Positions 31,824-42,580 of a stretch of DNA of 55,878 nucleotides are shown here, in pieces (position 1 is the first letter of the stretch; each line of letters starts with the position of its first letter). A program made the position numbers and the translations under genes. The DNA comes from Actinotignum sanguinis (GTDB lineage Bacteria > Actinomycetota > Actinomycetes > Actinomycetales > Actinomycetaceae), in NCBI RefSeq assembly GCF_003957255.1, contig NZ_QDIE01000013.1, forward strand, positions 1 through 55,878, read 5' to 3'. The notes beneath the pieces were generated by a model. It saw only the letters and a program-made list of their open reading frames with translations. It had not been told where the DNA came from and ran no database searches.

Positions 31824-33581
31824 TTAGCGTGCCACGAGATACGAAAAATCAATCATCTGGTCCGCCCACGCAATTGTGGAGGGACGGTGCGCAACCATGA
31901 GCACCGTGCGGCCTTTGGCGAGGCGCCGTATTGCTTCACCAATAACCGCCTCGGTGATGCTGTCCAGCGCGGAGGTTATTTCGTCAAGAAGGAGGATCGG
32001 GCTGTCTTTCAAGAAGGCTCGGGCGATGGCGACGCGCTGTTTTTCCCCACCGGAGAGCGCATTCCCGCCCGGCCCAACCTGGGTGTCCAGCCCTGCGGGT
32101 AGCCTCTCGATAACCGGATCCAACCCGGCTAGATTTACCGCGGTGAGAATTTCCTCCTTCGTAGCATCCGGCTTGGCCAGCGTCAGGTTGTCCCGAATGG
32201 ACCCGCTGAAGAGGTAAACATCCTGGAACACCATCGCTATGTGGCGCATGGGCTGGCATTCGCGAATATCGCGCCCACCGAGCGTAATACTCCCGCTTTG
32301 CTGCTGCCAGAAACCAGCGACTAGAGCCAGCGCGGTAGTTTTCCCCGCCCCGGATGGGCCAACCAGAGCGGTCACCTTTCCTGCAGGTGCTCGGAAACTA
32401 ATATCGCGGAGTACCGGGAAACGCGGATCGTAGCCGAAAGTCACGCCTGAGAATTCAATAGAGCTATCGGTAAGCGCACCCGAAGCTGCGTTCGGGGGCG
32501 CACCGGAGTCCACGTTCGCGGTCGCACCCGTATCGGTATTCAGCGAAGCAGCAATATCGGGCTGTTCCGCAGCAGCCGCGATAATTTCATGCACTCGTCC
32601 GAGTGCCTGCATGGAGTCGGTTAGAGCCGTGGAGTATAAAACTGATTGCGATAGCGGCAGATTGATACGTGTCAGAACGACGGCGATGGCCAGGAAGCTC
32701 AGGAAATCCATGCTCCCACCGACCACCAACGCTCCGCCCCAGCCCAGGCATATGGCGAAAGCTAGTTCGACCAGCAGGAGGAACGCGGAGGCTGGGCGAC
32801 TTTGGCTACGCAGCGTCCGCAGGATTCCGGTGGACTCGGCCGCGAGTGCCTCATCCAGGGGCTGCCACTGGGTTTGCCCGCTGCCGCGCAGGACTTGCTG
32901 GAGTTTCGCGAACTCGATAATTCGCCCGGCCACCCGGCGTGAAAGCCGGGCTTCGCTGGCTTGGGCCGCGCGGACCGCCCGGTGCATCCAGCCCCAGATG
33001 AACCACAACCCAATACTGGTGGCCGCGAGGACAACCCCGAGGCGCCATTCCACCGCTGTGACCGCCACGGCCATAACGAGGGGAACCGCCACCCCTGAAA
33101 TTACCGCGGGAAATACCAGAGAAGCCAAGTGGGAAAGAGTATTGACATCTTTTGAGGTGGCATTAATGACCGCGGTGCGACGGGACGCGGTGAACCACCC
33201 CACCGGAAGTCGCACCACGGCCGCGCCGATTTTCTTCATGAGCTCATCGCAGATCGCGTATACGCTCACCCGGTAGGACCAGCTCATCGTCACCACGTAG
33301 AGGAAAAATGTGATGGCGCCGCTGATGCACACCGCAAGGAGCCAGGAGGCCAGCTGCCCATCCGCCGGCGCACCGCCGACCGCTCCGATACCAGCCCCAC
33401 CGCCGGCCCCAATGCCGCCGTAAATTCCGGTGCCGCCTTCCACCAGCAACGCCCGCAGAAACCCGATGAGCATCGCTAAAGTAATTCCTTGCGCCACCGC
33501 AGCCGCGGTGTAGGCCCCGATCAGGATTTTTATGTGGCGCACATCCACTACGGTGCGCATGGCTTTCAGCATTCTCAGCAT
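31824..33581 (-). CDS. ABC half-transporter (membrane plus ATPase), second pair, subunit B
   Basis: 585 residues. Six membrane helices are interrupted by a Gly/Ala-rich stretch after helix 1 (the GGIGAGGGAGIGAVGGA region). The ATPase has GPSGAGKTT, Q-loop FQDVY, LSGGEKQRVAIARAF, ILLLDEITSALD (Ile instead of Ala after Glu) and VAHRPS. It overlaps the upstream half-transporter by seven bases, so the two form a heterodimer. Together with the TetR gene this is a self-contained regulated transporter. No iron box precedes it, so the cargo may be a drug, peptide or siderophore; an IrtB/YbtQ resemblance leaves the direction open. Confidence 0.83.
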   Translation of the reverse strand: MLRMLKAMRTVVDVRHIKILIGAYTAAAVAQGITLAMLIGFLRALLVEGGTGIYGGIGAGGGAGIGAVGGAPADGQLASWLLAVCISGAITFFLYVVTMSWSYRVSVYAICDELMKKIGAAVVRLPVGWFTASRRTAVINATSKDVNTLSHLASLVFPAVISGVAVPLVMAVAVTAVEWRLGVVLAATSIGLWFIWGWMHRAVRAAQASEARLSRRVAGRIIEFAKLQQVLRGSGQTQWQPLDEALAAESTGILRTLRSQSRPASAFLLLVELAFAICLGWGGALVVGGSMDFLSFLAIAVVLTRINLPLSQSVLYSTALTDSMQALGRVHEIIAAAAEQPDIAASLNTDTGATANVDSGAPPNAASGALTDSSIEFSGVTFGYDPRFPVLRDISFRAPAGKVTALVGPSGAGKTTALALVAGFWQQQSGSITLGGRDIRECQPMRHIAMVFQDVYLFSGSIRDNLTLAKPDATKEEILTAVNLAGLDPVIERLPAGLDTQVGPGGNALSGGEKQRVAIARAFLKDSPILLLDEITSALDSITEAVIGEAIRRLAKGRTVLMVAHRPSTIAWADQMIDFSYLVAR

Positions 33582-35353
33582 GGGATTCCCTGCTCTTTCA
33601 GCATCTCGCGGTAGAGGCCCGCAGTGTCCGCGAGTTCTTCGTGGCGGCCGGATTGCACGATCCGCCCATTATCGATCACCAGAATATGGTCGGCCTGCGC
33701 GAGTCCGCTCAGCCGGTGAGCGATCACCAACGTAGAGCTATGCCCGCGCCGTGCCGCGATAACCTGCCGAAGAGCCTGCGCGGTATGAGTATCTTGATGC
33801 GCGCTGGCTTCGTCCAAAATAAGGAACGGGGGATCAGCCAGCAAGGTACGGGCGATGCTCAGACGTTGTGCCTCACCGCCGGAGAGGACCGCATTCTCAC
33901 CCAAAATAGTGCCGTATCCGGCCGGGAGCGCCTCGATGCGCTCGGCAATATGCGCGCGGGCCGCCGCCTCATGGATCTGTGCATCGGTAGCGTCCCGCTT
34001 TCCGAGCAGGAGGTTATCTCGCACGCTCACCGCAGCCAAGGAAACATCTTGGAATACCGTCCCTACCTGGCTGTAAAGCCCCGCGCGACTGTAATCGCGC
34101 AGGTCGCGCCCGCCGAGGGTAATGTAGCCGCTTTCCGGATCCCAAAAACGTGCCGCCAGCGCACCGATGGTAGTTTTCCCCGCTCCTGAGGGCCCCACCA
34201 CCGCGGTTAGGGTTCCGGGTAGGAGGGTGAAGCTAATATCGTGCAGGACCGGGCGGCCCGGCACGTAACCGAAGGATACATTTTCGAAACGCAGTTCCGG
34301 GGCGGCCGCTGCCGTGGCACCCGAAGCCGTGACCGGAGCCTGATAGTTCCCTACTTCCTGCGGTTTTTCGGCCAGCAGGGCGGCGGTATCTTCCCCGGCC
34401 CGCAGCGAGCCTTGCAGATTCTGCGTGAGCGTGATGAGTTGCCCGAGGCCGGCCGGAAGCCCGAGCCAAATAGTGAAGAAAGCCAGACTGCTCGCGGGCG
34501 AGATCCAACCACTCCACACAAACCAGCAGATAAGCGGGGCGCTCCACGCGAGGATAACGCCCGGCTGGCTCAATGCGGATACCACCGCGATTCCTTTACC
34601 GGCTCCTGCCAACCACCGGAAGGACGCATCGGAATTCTGTTGCCGCGCCGTGGTAAAGCGCCCGCCGACTCCAGTAGCGGGGAGCTGATAATTTTTGATT
34701 TCCTTTATGCCATCGACGAGCTCCACGGTCGCTTCCGCGAGTTTTCGTTGGGCGACGTCGTAATCTTTAACGGCTTGGTCCCCGCCGCGGAAGGCAATCC
34801 CCATAGCCAGGCCAACAACGGCAATAAATACTCCACCCAGGAGGAGGGCCAGCCGCCAATCGAGGACGCACAGGTAGATGCCGCCCACCACCGGTGCCAC
34901 CAGCGCGCTGGCGAGTTCGGCGCTGGCATGGGCGACTAGGGTATGGATAGCGCTGGTATCATCAACCACGATTTTCCGGATTTCGCCGGGGCCCAGCCGC
35001 CGCACCCGCCCTAACGGCAGGGACCCTAAATGCTCAACGATACGACGGCGCAAACGGTGCCGCAGCCCCGCCTCGCTGATATGGGTGATGCCAACTGCCC
35101 AGTTATAACAGATGTGATGTACCAGCAAGCTCACCAGCGTGAGCCCCAACCACCACCAGATACGTGCTGCTCCGTGACCGCCGAGCCAGTCATCAGCCAT
35201 GCCAACTAATGCGATATAAGGAATAACCGAGGCACCGGAACCGATCCCCGCGATAATAAAGGAGATGAGCATTGAGGTGCGCACGGGAGCTACCAACTGC
35301 CAGGTACTCGGCTCGCAGGTGCGGACTGTGGTGTTCCCTTCATGGTGAGACAT
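33575..35353 (-). CDS. ABC half-transporter (membrane plus ATPase), second pair, subunit A
   Basis: 592 residues. Six membrane helices come first, then an ATPase with GPSGAGKTT, FQDVS, LSGGEAQRLSIARTLL and FLILDEASAHQD. The D-loop (AHQD in place of SALD) is degenerate, as in half-transporter 1 of the 18.6-kb pair, so one of the two composite ATP sites is probably non-canonical. The ATG is 12 bases after the TetR stop codon, making a three-gene operon read from the palindromic operator at 36061. Confidence 0.83.
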   Translation of the reverse strand: MSHHEGNTTVRTCEPSTWQLVAPVRTSMLISFIIAGIGSGASVIPYIALVGMADDWLGGHGAARIWWWLGLTLVSLLVHHICYNWAVGITHISEAGLRHRLRRRIVEHLGSLPLGRVRRLGPGEIRKIVVDDTSAIHTLVAHASAELASALVAPVVGGIYLCVLDWRLALLLGGVFIAVVGLAMGIAFRGGDQAVKDYDVAQRKLAEATVELVDGIKEIKNYQLPATGVGGRFTTARQQNSDASFRWLAGAGKGIAVVSALSQPGVILAWSAPLICWFVWSGWISPASSLAFFTIWLGLPAGLGQLITLTQNLQGSLRAGEDTAALLAEKPQEVGNYQAPVTASGATAAAAPELRFENVSFGYVPGRPVLHDISFTLLPGTLTAVVGPSGAGKTTIGALAARFWDPESGYITLGGRDLRDYSRAGLYSQVGTVFQDVSLAAVSVRDNLLLGKRDATDAQIHEAAARAHIAERIEALPAGYGTILGENAVLSGGEAQRLSIARTLLADPPFLILDEASAHQDTHTAQALRQVIAARRGHSSTLVIAHRLSGLAQADHILVIDNGRIVQSGRHEELADTAGLYREMLKEQGIPC

Positions 35354-35365
35354 GGGATCTTCTTT

Positions 35366-36049
35366 CTACCTGGCCGTATACATTCCGGACGGTACCCGAT
35401 CTTCCAGGAGCTTCCGCCAGCCGGCTTCCCGGAAACTCTGGAGTAAGCCCAGGTATTTTTTGGCGTTGTCACGGTTGAGACCCTGCCGGAGGGCACCGAA
35501 GAATCCGTACCATCCGGTTTCGCACATGACCTGCGCGAAGGCCGGCCACACCGCATCTTCCGGGCCAAGTTCGATATATAGGCGGGCTTCATATTCCGCA
35601 AGATCAGTTACGAAGCCCTGATAAGGAGTTCCGGCAGACCCCCAGAGAACTAGCTGGAATACGGTGAGGTTGTCATAAACATAATCGATCATCCACTCCG
35701 TGATGCTGGTGCCGATATCCTCACCGGCGCTGATGTTCTTACCGGTGCCGTTGGTGCTCTGCTGCGATTCTTCCGCGGGCGCTTTTTCAGCAAGCGACTT
35801 TTCCGTGAGAGCGAGGCTTTTCATGATTCCTTCGCGGTGCCGTTGGCGTAATTCCTGGCAACAGGGTTCCACGAGGGCCGCAAACAATGCTTGTTTATTA
35901 TCAAAGTGGGTATATAGCGCGCCGGTGGTGACATTGGCTTCTTTGGCAATCACGCGCAAGCTAGCCGCTTCAAAGCCATGCTCGGAAAAATTCCGCAAAG
36001 CCGCGGTAAGGATCCGTTCCCGCGTTGAGCTATTTCCATGTACCACCAT
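35366..36049 (-). CDS. TetR/AcrR-family regulator of the second ABC pair
   Basis: 227 residues from the ATG at 36049, which has AGGTGG a few bases upstream; a GTG at 36064 would lie inside the operator. The HTH is textbook: TRERILTAALRNFSEHGFEAASLRVIAKEANVTTGALYTHFDNKQALFAAL (residues about 9-60). The ligand-binding part has an Asn/Gly/Ser-rich internal stretch near residue 100. It is the first gene of its operon and should repress it together with itself. Confidence 0.9.
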   Translation of the reverse strand: MVVHGNSSTRERILTAALRNFSEHGFEAASLRVIAKEANVTTGALYTHFDNKQALFAALVEPCCQELRQRHREGIMKSLALTEKSLAEKAPAEESQQSTNGTGKNISAGEDIGTSITEWMIDYVYDNLTVFQLVLWGSAGTPYQGFVTDLAEYEARLYIELGPEDAVWPAFAQVMCETGWYGFFGALRQGLNRDNAKKYLGLLQSFREAGWRKLLEDRVPSGMYTAR

Positions 36050-36060
36050 CGCAACCCACC

Positions 36061-36081
36061 TCACATAACAGTGTTATGTGA
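36061..36081 (-). promoter_or_regulatory. Perfect palindromic operator before the TetR-ABC operon
   Basis: TCACATAAC (36061-36069), three bases, GTTATGTGA (36073-36081): a nine-base perfect inverted repeat that abuts the ribosome-binding site of the tetR gene. Length, symmetry and position are typical of a TetR autoregulatory site. Confidence 0.8.
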
Positions 36082-36160
36082 TAAGGATAGCCACACCCTG
36101 GAGCGCTGGCAAGGGGTTCAACTCCAACGCTAGACCGCCGCAGGAAACCGCTACGGGATT

Positions 36161-36988
36161 CTAATCTTGGTCGGTATCTTGGTCGGTATCTTGGTCGGTC
36201 GACCGACCAAGTATGTCAGCCTCGGTCAAAGAATCACGGATTATCTCCAGCATAAGCTCAACGAATCTCGAACTTTCCCCATCTTTGCCTGCTTCCACAA
36301 AAGCTCGGTAATAATCTTGCTGCCGAGATTGGATACGTTCTTCAATAGGGAGCCAGAAGAATAGTTCCTTCCACCGCCCGAGGAGCAGGGAATGCCACAA
36401 TCGACCCACGCGACCGTTGCCGTCTGCGAAAGGGTGGACGAATTCAAATTCATAATGGAACACTGCGCTTTTAATAAGTGGATGTAGAGCGGATTCCTGA
36501 TACCACGCGAGCAAATGGGAGATATGTTGCGGAACCAAATCCGCTGGCGGGGCCGCGTGCACGACCACGTTCCATGCAAAGACACCCACACCGCCAGAGC
36601 GGAACCGCCCACTCTCCGATACCAGCCCTCTCATCATGGCTCCGTGCGCACGCAGCACATCACGGGCCGACATCGGATCAAGTTCAGGAAGTAAGCCATA
36701 TGCGCAGCCAGCGTTGCGCACCTCAAGAACCTCGGCAGTCACATCCGAGGTGTAGTCGCCATCAAGAATTCTTCGAACTACTTCTGATGGCAAAGAATTC
36801 CCCTCAATGGCAAGGGTGGCACGGATCGCACGAATGCGATTCCTACGCCGCCCGAGCTCACCCACGTGATCCAGCCAAGTTTTCCCCACGGCGTGTGAGT
36901 ATTCCATCGTTTCAACAAGGGTGCAGATCTGTTCGACCAGTGCATCGCAGACGGGTGTTACGCGCAGTGGTGGTTCGTAACCGCTCAT
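36161..36988 (-). CDS. Fic-family protein, class II (N-terminal inhibitory motif)
   Basis: 275 residues. The Fic motif HPFADGNGRVGR is complete at residues 185-196, so AMP (or another nucleotide) transfer to a target hydroxyl is possible. The inhibitory motif T58-L-A-I-E62-G63 fits [S/T]xxxE[G/N] in front of the Fic core, which makes it an intramolecularly inhibited class II enzyme. Members of this group usually carry a C-terminal winged helix; here the protein ends in a TDQD-TDQD-TDQD tail encoded by a 12-bp tandem repeat, with no HTH following. It may be a truncated version. Confidence 0.87.
   Translation of the reverse strand: MSGYEPPLRVTPVCDALVEQICTLVETMEYSHAVGKTWLDHVGELGRRRNRIRAIRATLAIEGNSLPSEVVRRILDGDYTSDVTAEVLEVRNAGCAYGLLPELDPMSARDVLRAHGAMMRGLVSESGRFRSGGVGVFAWNVVVHAAPPADLVPQHISHLLAWYQESALHPLIKSAVFHYEFEFVHPFADGNGRVGRLWHSLLLGRWKELFFWLPIEERIQSRQQDYYRAFVEAGKDGESSRFVELMLEIIRDSLTEADILGRSTDQDTDQDTDQD
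36166..36211. repeat. Three 12-bp repeats and a 22-bp palindrome at the 3' end of the Fic gene
   Basis: CTTGGTCGGTAT-type units begin at 36166, 36178 and 36190. The third runs into a perfect 22-bp palindrome (36190-36211) centred on GTCGAC, whose arms read CTTGGTCGGTC. It encodes the TDQD repeats in the minus-strand Fic protein. It may be slippage-prone, or could act as a terminator-like hairpin inside the coding end. Confidence 0.85.
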
Positions 36989-37084
36989 CTTCCGATGCTA
37001 TCCGCATGACGCTCCCACCACCTGTTCCACACACCGGAGCGACGTATACCTCAACTGCTCTACCTAGATTGCGCGCCACGCACA

Positions 37085-37119
37085 AAGGGGCCGCCCCTGA
37101 TATTCAGGAGCGGCCCCTT
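37085..37119 (-). terminator. Intrinsic terminator of the large surface protein gene
   Basis: AAGGGGCCGC (37085-37094) pairs with GCGGCCCCTT (37110-37119); inner CCTGA/TCAGG extends the stem. On the minus strand it is followed by TTTG. It lies 36 bases after the stop codon of the 37155 gene. Confidence 0.8.
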
Positions 37120-37154
37120 GCGGATTGCCTTGCGGCTACCTCAGCAACTCTGCG

Positions 37155-40100
37155 TTACTTCTTGCGGCGGCGAATCGCCACGCTACCCGCACCGGCGGCC
37201 AGCAGAGCGAAGACTGCCAGCGATGCCACATCGGCACCGGTTGCGGTCAGGCCCTTAGCCTTCTTGACCTTCTTGGTCTTCGGTGCAGCCTTACCGGGAT
37301 CGTTCGGGTTCAACGGGTCAGTGCCGTTCTTGATTTCGTCACCGTCGTTGATACCGTCACCATCGGTGTCGGCCTTATTCGGGTTGGTTGCCTTGCCACC
37401 ATTCTTGGCTCCGGTCACCTCGTCACCATCGGTGAGTCCATCACCGTCAGTATCCGGGTTGAGCGGATCGGTATTACCAGGCTTGCCGTCCTTATTGAAC
37501 TTATCGTCCTTGAACGGGTTCTTGGTGCCATTCACCTCGTCACCGTCGGTGAGTCCATCACCGTCGGTATCGGGGTTCTTCGGATCAGTACCGATCGCCT
37601 TTTCTTCACCATCCGTCAGGCCGTCACCATCGGTGTCACCCTTATTCGGATCGGTGCCATTGGCAATCTCGTCACCGTCATTGACGCCGTCACCATCGGT
37701 ATCGGCCTTATTCGGGTTGGTCGGCTTGCCATTGTTCTTGGCACCGGTCACCTCGTCACCGTCGTTCACGCCGTCACCGTCAGTATCCGGGTTGAGCGGA
37801 TCGGTATTACCAGGCTTACCGTCCTTATTGAACTTATCGTCCTTGAACGGGTTCTTGGTGCCGTTCACCTCGTCACCGTCGGTGAGACCATCACCATCGG
37901 TATCGGGGTTCTTCGGATCAGTACCGATCTTCTTCTCTTCACCGTCCGTCAGGCCATCGCCATCGGTATCGGGATTCTTCGGATCGGTCTTGGTGGCCTT
38001 GGAGTCGTCGACCTTCGGAGTGCCATCTTCGTTACGAGCCGGCTTGCCGTTCTCGTCGATGTCCGTGCCAACTTCCTCGCCGTCGGTCAGGCCGTCACCA
38101 TCGGTGTCCGGGTTCTTCGGATCGGTGCCGAGGCCCTTTTCGCGACCATCGGAAACACCATCACCGTCAGTATCCGGGTTCTTCGGATCGGTCCCGTCCT
38201 TCTTTTCGTCACCGTCGTTCACGCCGTCACCATCGGTGTCAGCATTGTTCGGATCCGTGCCGTCCTTGATTTCGTCAGCGTCGGTGACGCCGTCGCCATC
38301 GGTATCGGCCTTATTCGGGTTGGTCGGCTTGCCACCGTTGTTCTTGCCGGTAACTTCGTCGCCGTCGTTCACGCCGTCACCATCGGTGTCGGGGTTGAGC
38401 GGATCGGTATTACCAGGCTTGCCGTCCTTATTGAACTTATCGTCCTTGAACGGGTTCTTGGTGCCGTTGACTTCGTCGCCGTCGTTGATGCCGTCGCCGT
38501 CAGTGTCCGGGTTCTTCGGGTCGGTGCCGATCTTTTCCTCTTCGGAATCGGTCAGGCCGTCGCCGTCTGTATCCGGATCCTTGACGGTCACCTTGGAGGT
38601 GTCCAGGGTCTTGCCACCATCCTTGATGGTCACGGTGATCTCAGACTTGTCCTTGGCATCCGCGGGTACCTTGACCACAACGTTGCCGTCCTGGCCAATG
38701 GTGCAGGTCGCACCGCCGGTCGCTTCACAGGTAGCCGAAGCCGGAATCTGGCCATTAGCCGGATCCTTCGTCAACGTCACATCAGCACCGGGCTTACCCT
38801 CGCCGTCGTTCCACGCCGGGCAACCATTATTGGAAGCCGGCCCAGCGATAGTCGGGCACTGATCCTGAGCATCGGGCACACCGTCATTATCACCATCCGG
38901 GTTCGGAACCGGATCCGGCGCCGTAACGGTCACCTTCGGCGTGTGCAGCGTTTTGCCGTCGTTCTTAATGGTCACCGGAATTTCGGTACCGGGGGTTGCC
39001 CCTTCCGGAACCTTGACGACGACGTTGCCATCCTGGCCAATGGTGCACGTGGCACCATTACCAGCTTCACAAGTCGCGGTCGTCGGAATCTGGCCGTTAG
39101 CCGGATCCTTCGTCAACGTCACATCAGTACCAGGCTTACCCTCGCCATTGTTCCACGCCGGGCAACCATTATTGGAAGCCGGGCCAGCGATAGTCGGGCA
39201 CTGATCCTTATCCCCGGACACACCGTCATTATCGGGATCCGGGTCGGCGATGGTCACGGTAGCCGTATCGAGGTCCTTGCCGTTGGGGTCCTTGACCTTG
39301 ACAACGATCTGGTCCTTATCCTTCGCATTCGCGTTCGGAGTAACCGTGATCGAGCCATCCTCGTTCAGCTTCGCGGTACCGGGGCCGGTGACTTCCACCG
39401 TGGAGCCCGCCGGAACCGGGCCGCCCGCGTTGGGCAGCTGCGCAGGTTCGGTCGGCTTGGTGGTCGTGTCATTCCAGGCCGGGTTATTCGGGGCAATCAC
39501 GGTCACCTTGGAGGTGTCCAGGGTCTTACCGCCGTCCTTGATGGTCACCGGAATTTCGGTACCGGGGGTTGCCCCTTCCGGAACCTTGACGACGACGTTG
39601 CCGTCCTGGCCGATGGTGCAGGTCGCACCGCCGGTCGCTTCACAGGTAGCCGAAGCCGGAATCTGGCCGTTAGCCGGATCCTTCGTCAGCGTCACATCAG
39701 CACCGGGCTTACCCTCGCCGTCGTTCCACGCCGGGCAACCATTATTGGAAGCCGGGCCAGCGATAGTCGGGCACTGATCCTGAGCATCGGGCACACCGTC
39801 ATTATCACCATCCGGGTTCGGAACCGGATCCGGCGCCGTAACAGTCACCTTAGGCGTGTGCAGCGTTTTGCCGTCGTTCTTGATTGTCACCGGAATTTCG
39901 GTACCGGGGGTTGCCCCTTCCGGAACCTTGACGACGACGTTGCCATCCTGGCCAATGGTGCACGTGGCACCATTACCAGCTTCACAGGTAGCCGAAGCCG
40001 GAATCTGACCGTTAGCCGGATCCTTCGTCAACGTCACATCAGTACCAGGCTTACCCTCGCCATTGTTCCACGCCGGGCAACCATTATTGGAAGCCGGGCC

Positions 40101-42497
40101 AGCGATAGTCGGGCACTGATCTGCGTCGTCGTTCACACCGTCATTATCGGTATCCACCGGAGCCGGAGTGGTGACAGTAACCGGAACCTTGACGGTATCG
40201 GTGCTGCCATCCGGGTAGGTGACGACAACCGGAACTTCGTAGGGGCCAGCAGCGGTACCCGCGGCCGGGGTCACCGTGATGGCACCGGTTTCGGGATTGA
40301 CCGTGGCGGTAATCGGGGAGTTGTCACCGAGCTTGAAGGTGGTCTTCTTGCCCTTTTCCGTGGGAGCGGGGTCCTTTTCTACCTTCTTGGTAGAGAGCTT
40401 ATCGAAGGTGGGAGCCGGGACCTCAATGGTCTGCCCCGCCTCAACGGTGTTGTCCTGCTTGTAAATCGGATCGTAGGTGTCGGTAAGTTGCGGTACAACC
40501 GTGACCGGGACCCACGTCTTCAGCTTGAGCTGGTTCTTGGGATTGAGCGGATCGGTCACCGTAGCAACCACCGGGATGCGGTAGTCGCAGGGGGCCACGT
40601 CCGCGCCGGGCTTGACGGTCACCACACCGGTGGCCGGATCAATGCTGGCCCAGCTCTTCGCGGTCTCGCCCAGCGCGTAGCTGGTGCCCTCGGGCAGCCG
40701 GTACTTATTGTTACCGGACTGCGTGAAGCCCTTGGCTTCGCGAGTCGCGTAAGGAGCCTTACTCTTCTCGGTTTGCGTCTTCTTCACCTTGACGGCGTCG
40801 TACTTCACCGGAAGCGCGCGCACGATGAACGAATCCGAAGAAACGACGTTATCGGCAGCGTAAAGAGTTGCCGTGTAGATTTCGCCGTCCTTCGCGTTCT
40901 CCGGAACGGTGAAGAAAGCCTTCTTGGCGTCGCTGAGCTTCTTCAGGTCGCCATTGGTTTGAACAACCTTGCCCTTCGAATCGGTCCACACGATCTTATT
41001 GGGGAGCGGGGAAAGCGCCTTGCCGGTGAGCTTGATTTCAGCGGTTTGACCCGGCAGCGCGTAGTTTTCCTGCGCATCGAAGTTCGTGATATCCAGTTCC
41101 ACCTGCACGCTGAGAACCAGCGCCAAATTGACGTTGTACCAGTTGTTGGTAATCAGGTTCACCGCGGCGGAGGTCTGCGGAGTCCACGAGGCGTTCGAGT
41201 TGAACATATTGAAGGTCTGGCGCATGAAGGAGGAGTAGTTCGGAACTACCCGTCCGTTCGGATCCAGCACGTACATGTAGATCCGGTCCACGTCCGCACC
41301 GGCGTTCTTCGGCAGGCGGATCGTGTACATACCCTTTTCGTTCGTGGTGGCCGTGTAGGTGCCCTCGATGTACTCGGGGTGCTCGGTGAGCATGTCACGG
41401 ACCTTGACCTCGCGGTCATTGACGGACGGAGTGGCGTTGCGCAGTTCCTGGAGCGCGGCCTTGCCGGCCGGGGTCAGCTGCGAGAGCACCACCGTGTAGC
41501 CAGAAGCTACCACGTCGCCGGAGGTGTTGAAATTCGGACCGGTTGCCGAGTTGGCAAGATCGCCCGCGCCGGATTCGAACCACACCTTGCCGGAAACGGA
41601 ATCCCGGGTGGAGAGAGTCACGGCAGGATCGGGCAGCGCGCCCTTATCATCGTGAATCCACTCGTTCTTCGGGCGGGTGAGGTAATCATTCGGATCGGTG
41701 TACATGAACACCGCGGTACGCTGCATATTGGTACCGATAAGCGGGAACTGGCCAAGATTATTAGCCGTCACGCTATTGACGAAAGCGCCCGGGAAGAAAC
41801 CGCCAGCCTGGCGCACCATGGTGACGGGGTTGCCGGCCGGGTTAGTGAAATCGTTGATCCACAGGCGGTAGTACTGGCCTTCAACAGCCTTGTACAGGTG
41901 CTGCTTTCCGGTGTTATCCACCCACGGAACGCGAAGATCGAAGGCGTAGGCGCCGGGGCCAATCTGGCTGCCGTCGCTCTTGTCGATCGTTCGGACGGTG
42001 GTGGAGTAAATCGGGGAGGCAGAACCATCGGTATCACGCCACTGCAGGTACACCTTTGTTCCATCCGGAACCGGGGTGGCACCGTTCGACGTGGTTGCCG
42101 GCGTGCCAACGCCACCGAAGAAAGCGCGCCCTGAGAGCGTGTTCTTGGCGTTACTGGCATCCGTTGTGGTCTTGATCCAGCCATTCTTGAAAGCATCGGC
42201 TTCGATGATGGCATCTTGCTTGGCAGGAATATCCGGTCGGTTAGCGCCGGGTTGGTTCGCGCCTGCTTCAACAGCGGTATCACCGACATACGTCGGACAC
42301 TGCGCTGCGGGAGCAGTCGGCGCCGCACCGGAATTCCCTTGCGGTGCAGCGTAGGCGAATCCCGAAGCAAACGTCGTCATAAGCGCCGCGGCGGTGAGAC
42401 CGGCCCACACTTTCGTGCGACGACGATGCCCACCCTTGCGGGACACAGACGCGGAGACTCCGGGCGCCGACTGAGTCGACTCCGTGTGTTGGGACAT
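37155..42497 (-). CDS. Giant surface protein with Ca-binding thrombospondin type 3 stalk
   Basis: 1780 residues from the ATG at 42497, which has GGAGG upstream. The twin-Arg-like basic N-terminus plus hydrophobic segment ([22 protein letters not shown]) is an export signal. Residues ~40-560 are a globular adhesin-like region containing segments such as [12 protein letters not shown]. Two Rib-like modules follow (each ending in a TGVVTVKPG or TGAITVTPA strand, the second with [15 protein letters not shown]). Four [19 protein letters not shown] modules plus one more related module lie around 780-1305. About 20 DxDGDGxxDGDE TSP3 repeats (about 1305-1740) should bind calcium and stiffen the stalk. 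The end is LTATG, a hydrophobic helix and RRRKK: a sortase signal without the proline. Role inferred: long-reach adhesion. Confidence 0.88.
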   Translation of the reverse strand: MSQHTESTQSAPGVSASVSRKGGHRRRTKVWAGLTAAALMTTFASGFAYAAPQGNSGAAPTAPAAQCPTYVGDTAVEAGANQPGANRPDIPAKQDAIIEADAFKNGWIKTTTDASNAKNTLSGRAFFGGVGTPATTSNGATPVPDGTKVYLQWRDTDGSASPIYSTTVRTIDKSDGSQIGPGAYAFDLRVPWVDNTGKQHLYKAVEGQYYRLWINDFTNPAGNPVTMVRQAGGFFPGAFVNSVTANNLGQFPLIGTNMQRTAVFMYTDPNDYLTRPKNEWIHDDKGALPDPAVTLSTRDSVSGKVWFESGAGDLANSATGPNFNTSGDVVASGYTVVLSQLTPAGKAALQELRNATPSVNDREVKVRDMLTEHPEYIEGTYTATTNEKGMYTIRLPKNAGADVDRIYMYVLDPNGRVVPNYSSFMRQTFNMFNSNASWTPQTSAAVNLITNNWYNVNLALVLSVQVELDITNFDAQENYALPGQTAEIKLTGKALSPLPNKIVWTDSKGKVVQTNGDLKKLSDAKKAFFTVPENAKDGEIYTATLYAADNVVSSDSFIVRALPVKYDAVKVKKTQTEKSKAPYATREAKGFTQSGNNKYRLPEGTSYALGETAKSWASIDPATGVVTVKPGADVAPCDYRIPVVATVTDPLNPKNQLKLKTWVPVTVVPQLTDTYDPIYKQDNTVEAGQTIEVPAPTFDKLSTKKVEKDPAPTEKGKKTTFKLGDNSPITATVNPETGAITVTPAAGTAAGPYEVPVVVTYPDGSTDTVKVPVTVTTPAPVDTDNDGVNDDADQCPTIAGPASNNGCPAWNNGEGKPGTDVTLTKDPANGQIPASATCEAGNGATCTIGQDGNVVVKVPEGATPGTEIPVTIKNDGKTLHTPKVTVTAPDPVPNPDGDNDGVPDAQDQCPTIAGPASNNGCPAWNDGEGKPGADVTLTKDPANGQIPASATCEATGGATCTIGQDGNVVVKVPEGATPGTEIPVTIKDGGKTLDTSKVTVIAPNNPAWNDTTTKPTEPAQLPNAGGPVPAGSTVEVTGPGTAKLNEDGSITVTPNANAKDKDQIVVKVKDPNGKDLDTATVTIADPDPDNDGVSGDKDQCPTIAGPASNNGCPAWNNGEGKPGTDVTLTKDPANGQIPTTATCEAGNGATCTIGQDGNVVVKVPEGATPGTEIPVTIKNDGKTLHTPKVTVTAPDPVPNPDGDNDGVPDAQDQCPTIAGPASNNGCPAWNDGEGKPGADVTLTKDPANGQIPASATCEATGGATCTIGQDGNVVVKVPADAKDKSEITVTIKDGGKTLDTSKVTVKDPDTDGDGLTDSEEEKIGTDPKNPDTDGDGINDGDEVNGTKNPFKDDKFNKDGKPGNTDPLNPDTDGDGVNDGDEVTGKNNGGKPTNPNKADTDGDGVTDADEIKDGTDPNNADTDGDGVNDGDEKKDGTDPKNPDTDGDGVSDGREKGLGTDPKNPDTDGDGLTDGEEVGTDIDENGKPARNEDGTPKVDDSKATKTDPKNPDTDGDGLTDGEEKKIGTDPKNPDTDGDGLTDGDEVNGTKNPFKDDKFNKDGKPGNTDPLNPDTDGDGVNDGDEVTGAKNNGKPTNPNKADTDGDGVNDGDEIANGTDPNKGDTDGDGLTDGEEKAIGTDPKNPDTDGDGLTDGDEVNGTKNPFKDDKFNKDGKPGNTDPLNPDTDGDGLTDGDEVTGAKNGGKATNPNKADTDGDGINDGDEIKNGTDPLNPNDPGKAAPKTKKVKKAKGLTATGADVASLAVFALLAAGAGSVAIRRRKK
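38580..40150 (-). repeat. Near-identical repeated modules in the giant surface protein gene
   Basis: Four copies of the [19 protein letters not shown] module with its [12 protein letters not shown]...[15 protein letters not shown] extension are almost identical at DNA level, about 330 bp apart except where a divergent fifth module ([10 protein letters not shown]) intervenes. The downstream TSP3 region (37300-38580) has further copies of an approximately 340-bp block, including [20 protein letters not shown]. Recombination between copies could change stalk length. Confidence 0.8.
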
Positions 42498-42580
42498 TAT
42501 TCCTCCATTAGTAGGGATATGGATCGTTAGGGTGGATTGTGACGAGCACGTGAATGGTGAGAGGGCAGCGCTGGAGTGCA

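Noticed and set aside
36161-36211. Insertion-sequence end near the Fic gene
   Set aside because: The palindrome and 12-bp repeats lie inside the coding end; no transposase and no matching second inverted repeat were found.
37125-42134. 1669-codon open frame on the plus strand
   Set aside because: It is the antisense shadow of the giant surface protein; its Ile/Val/Arg repeats mirror the Asp/Gly/Pro codons of the real gene, and it has no ribosome-binding site or signal peptide.
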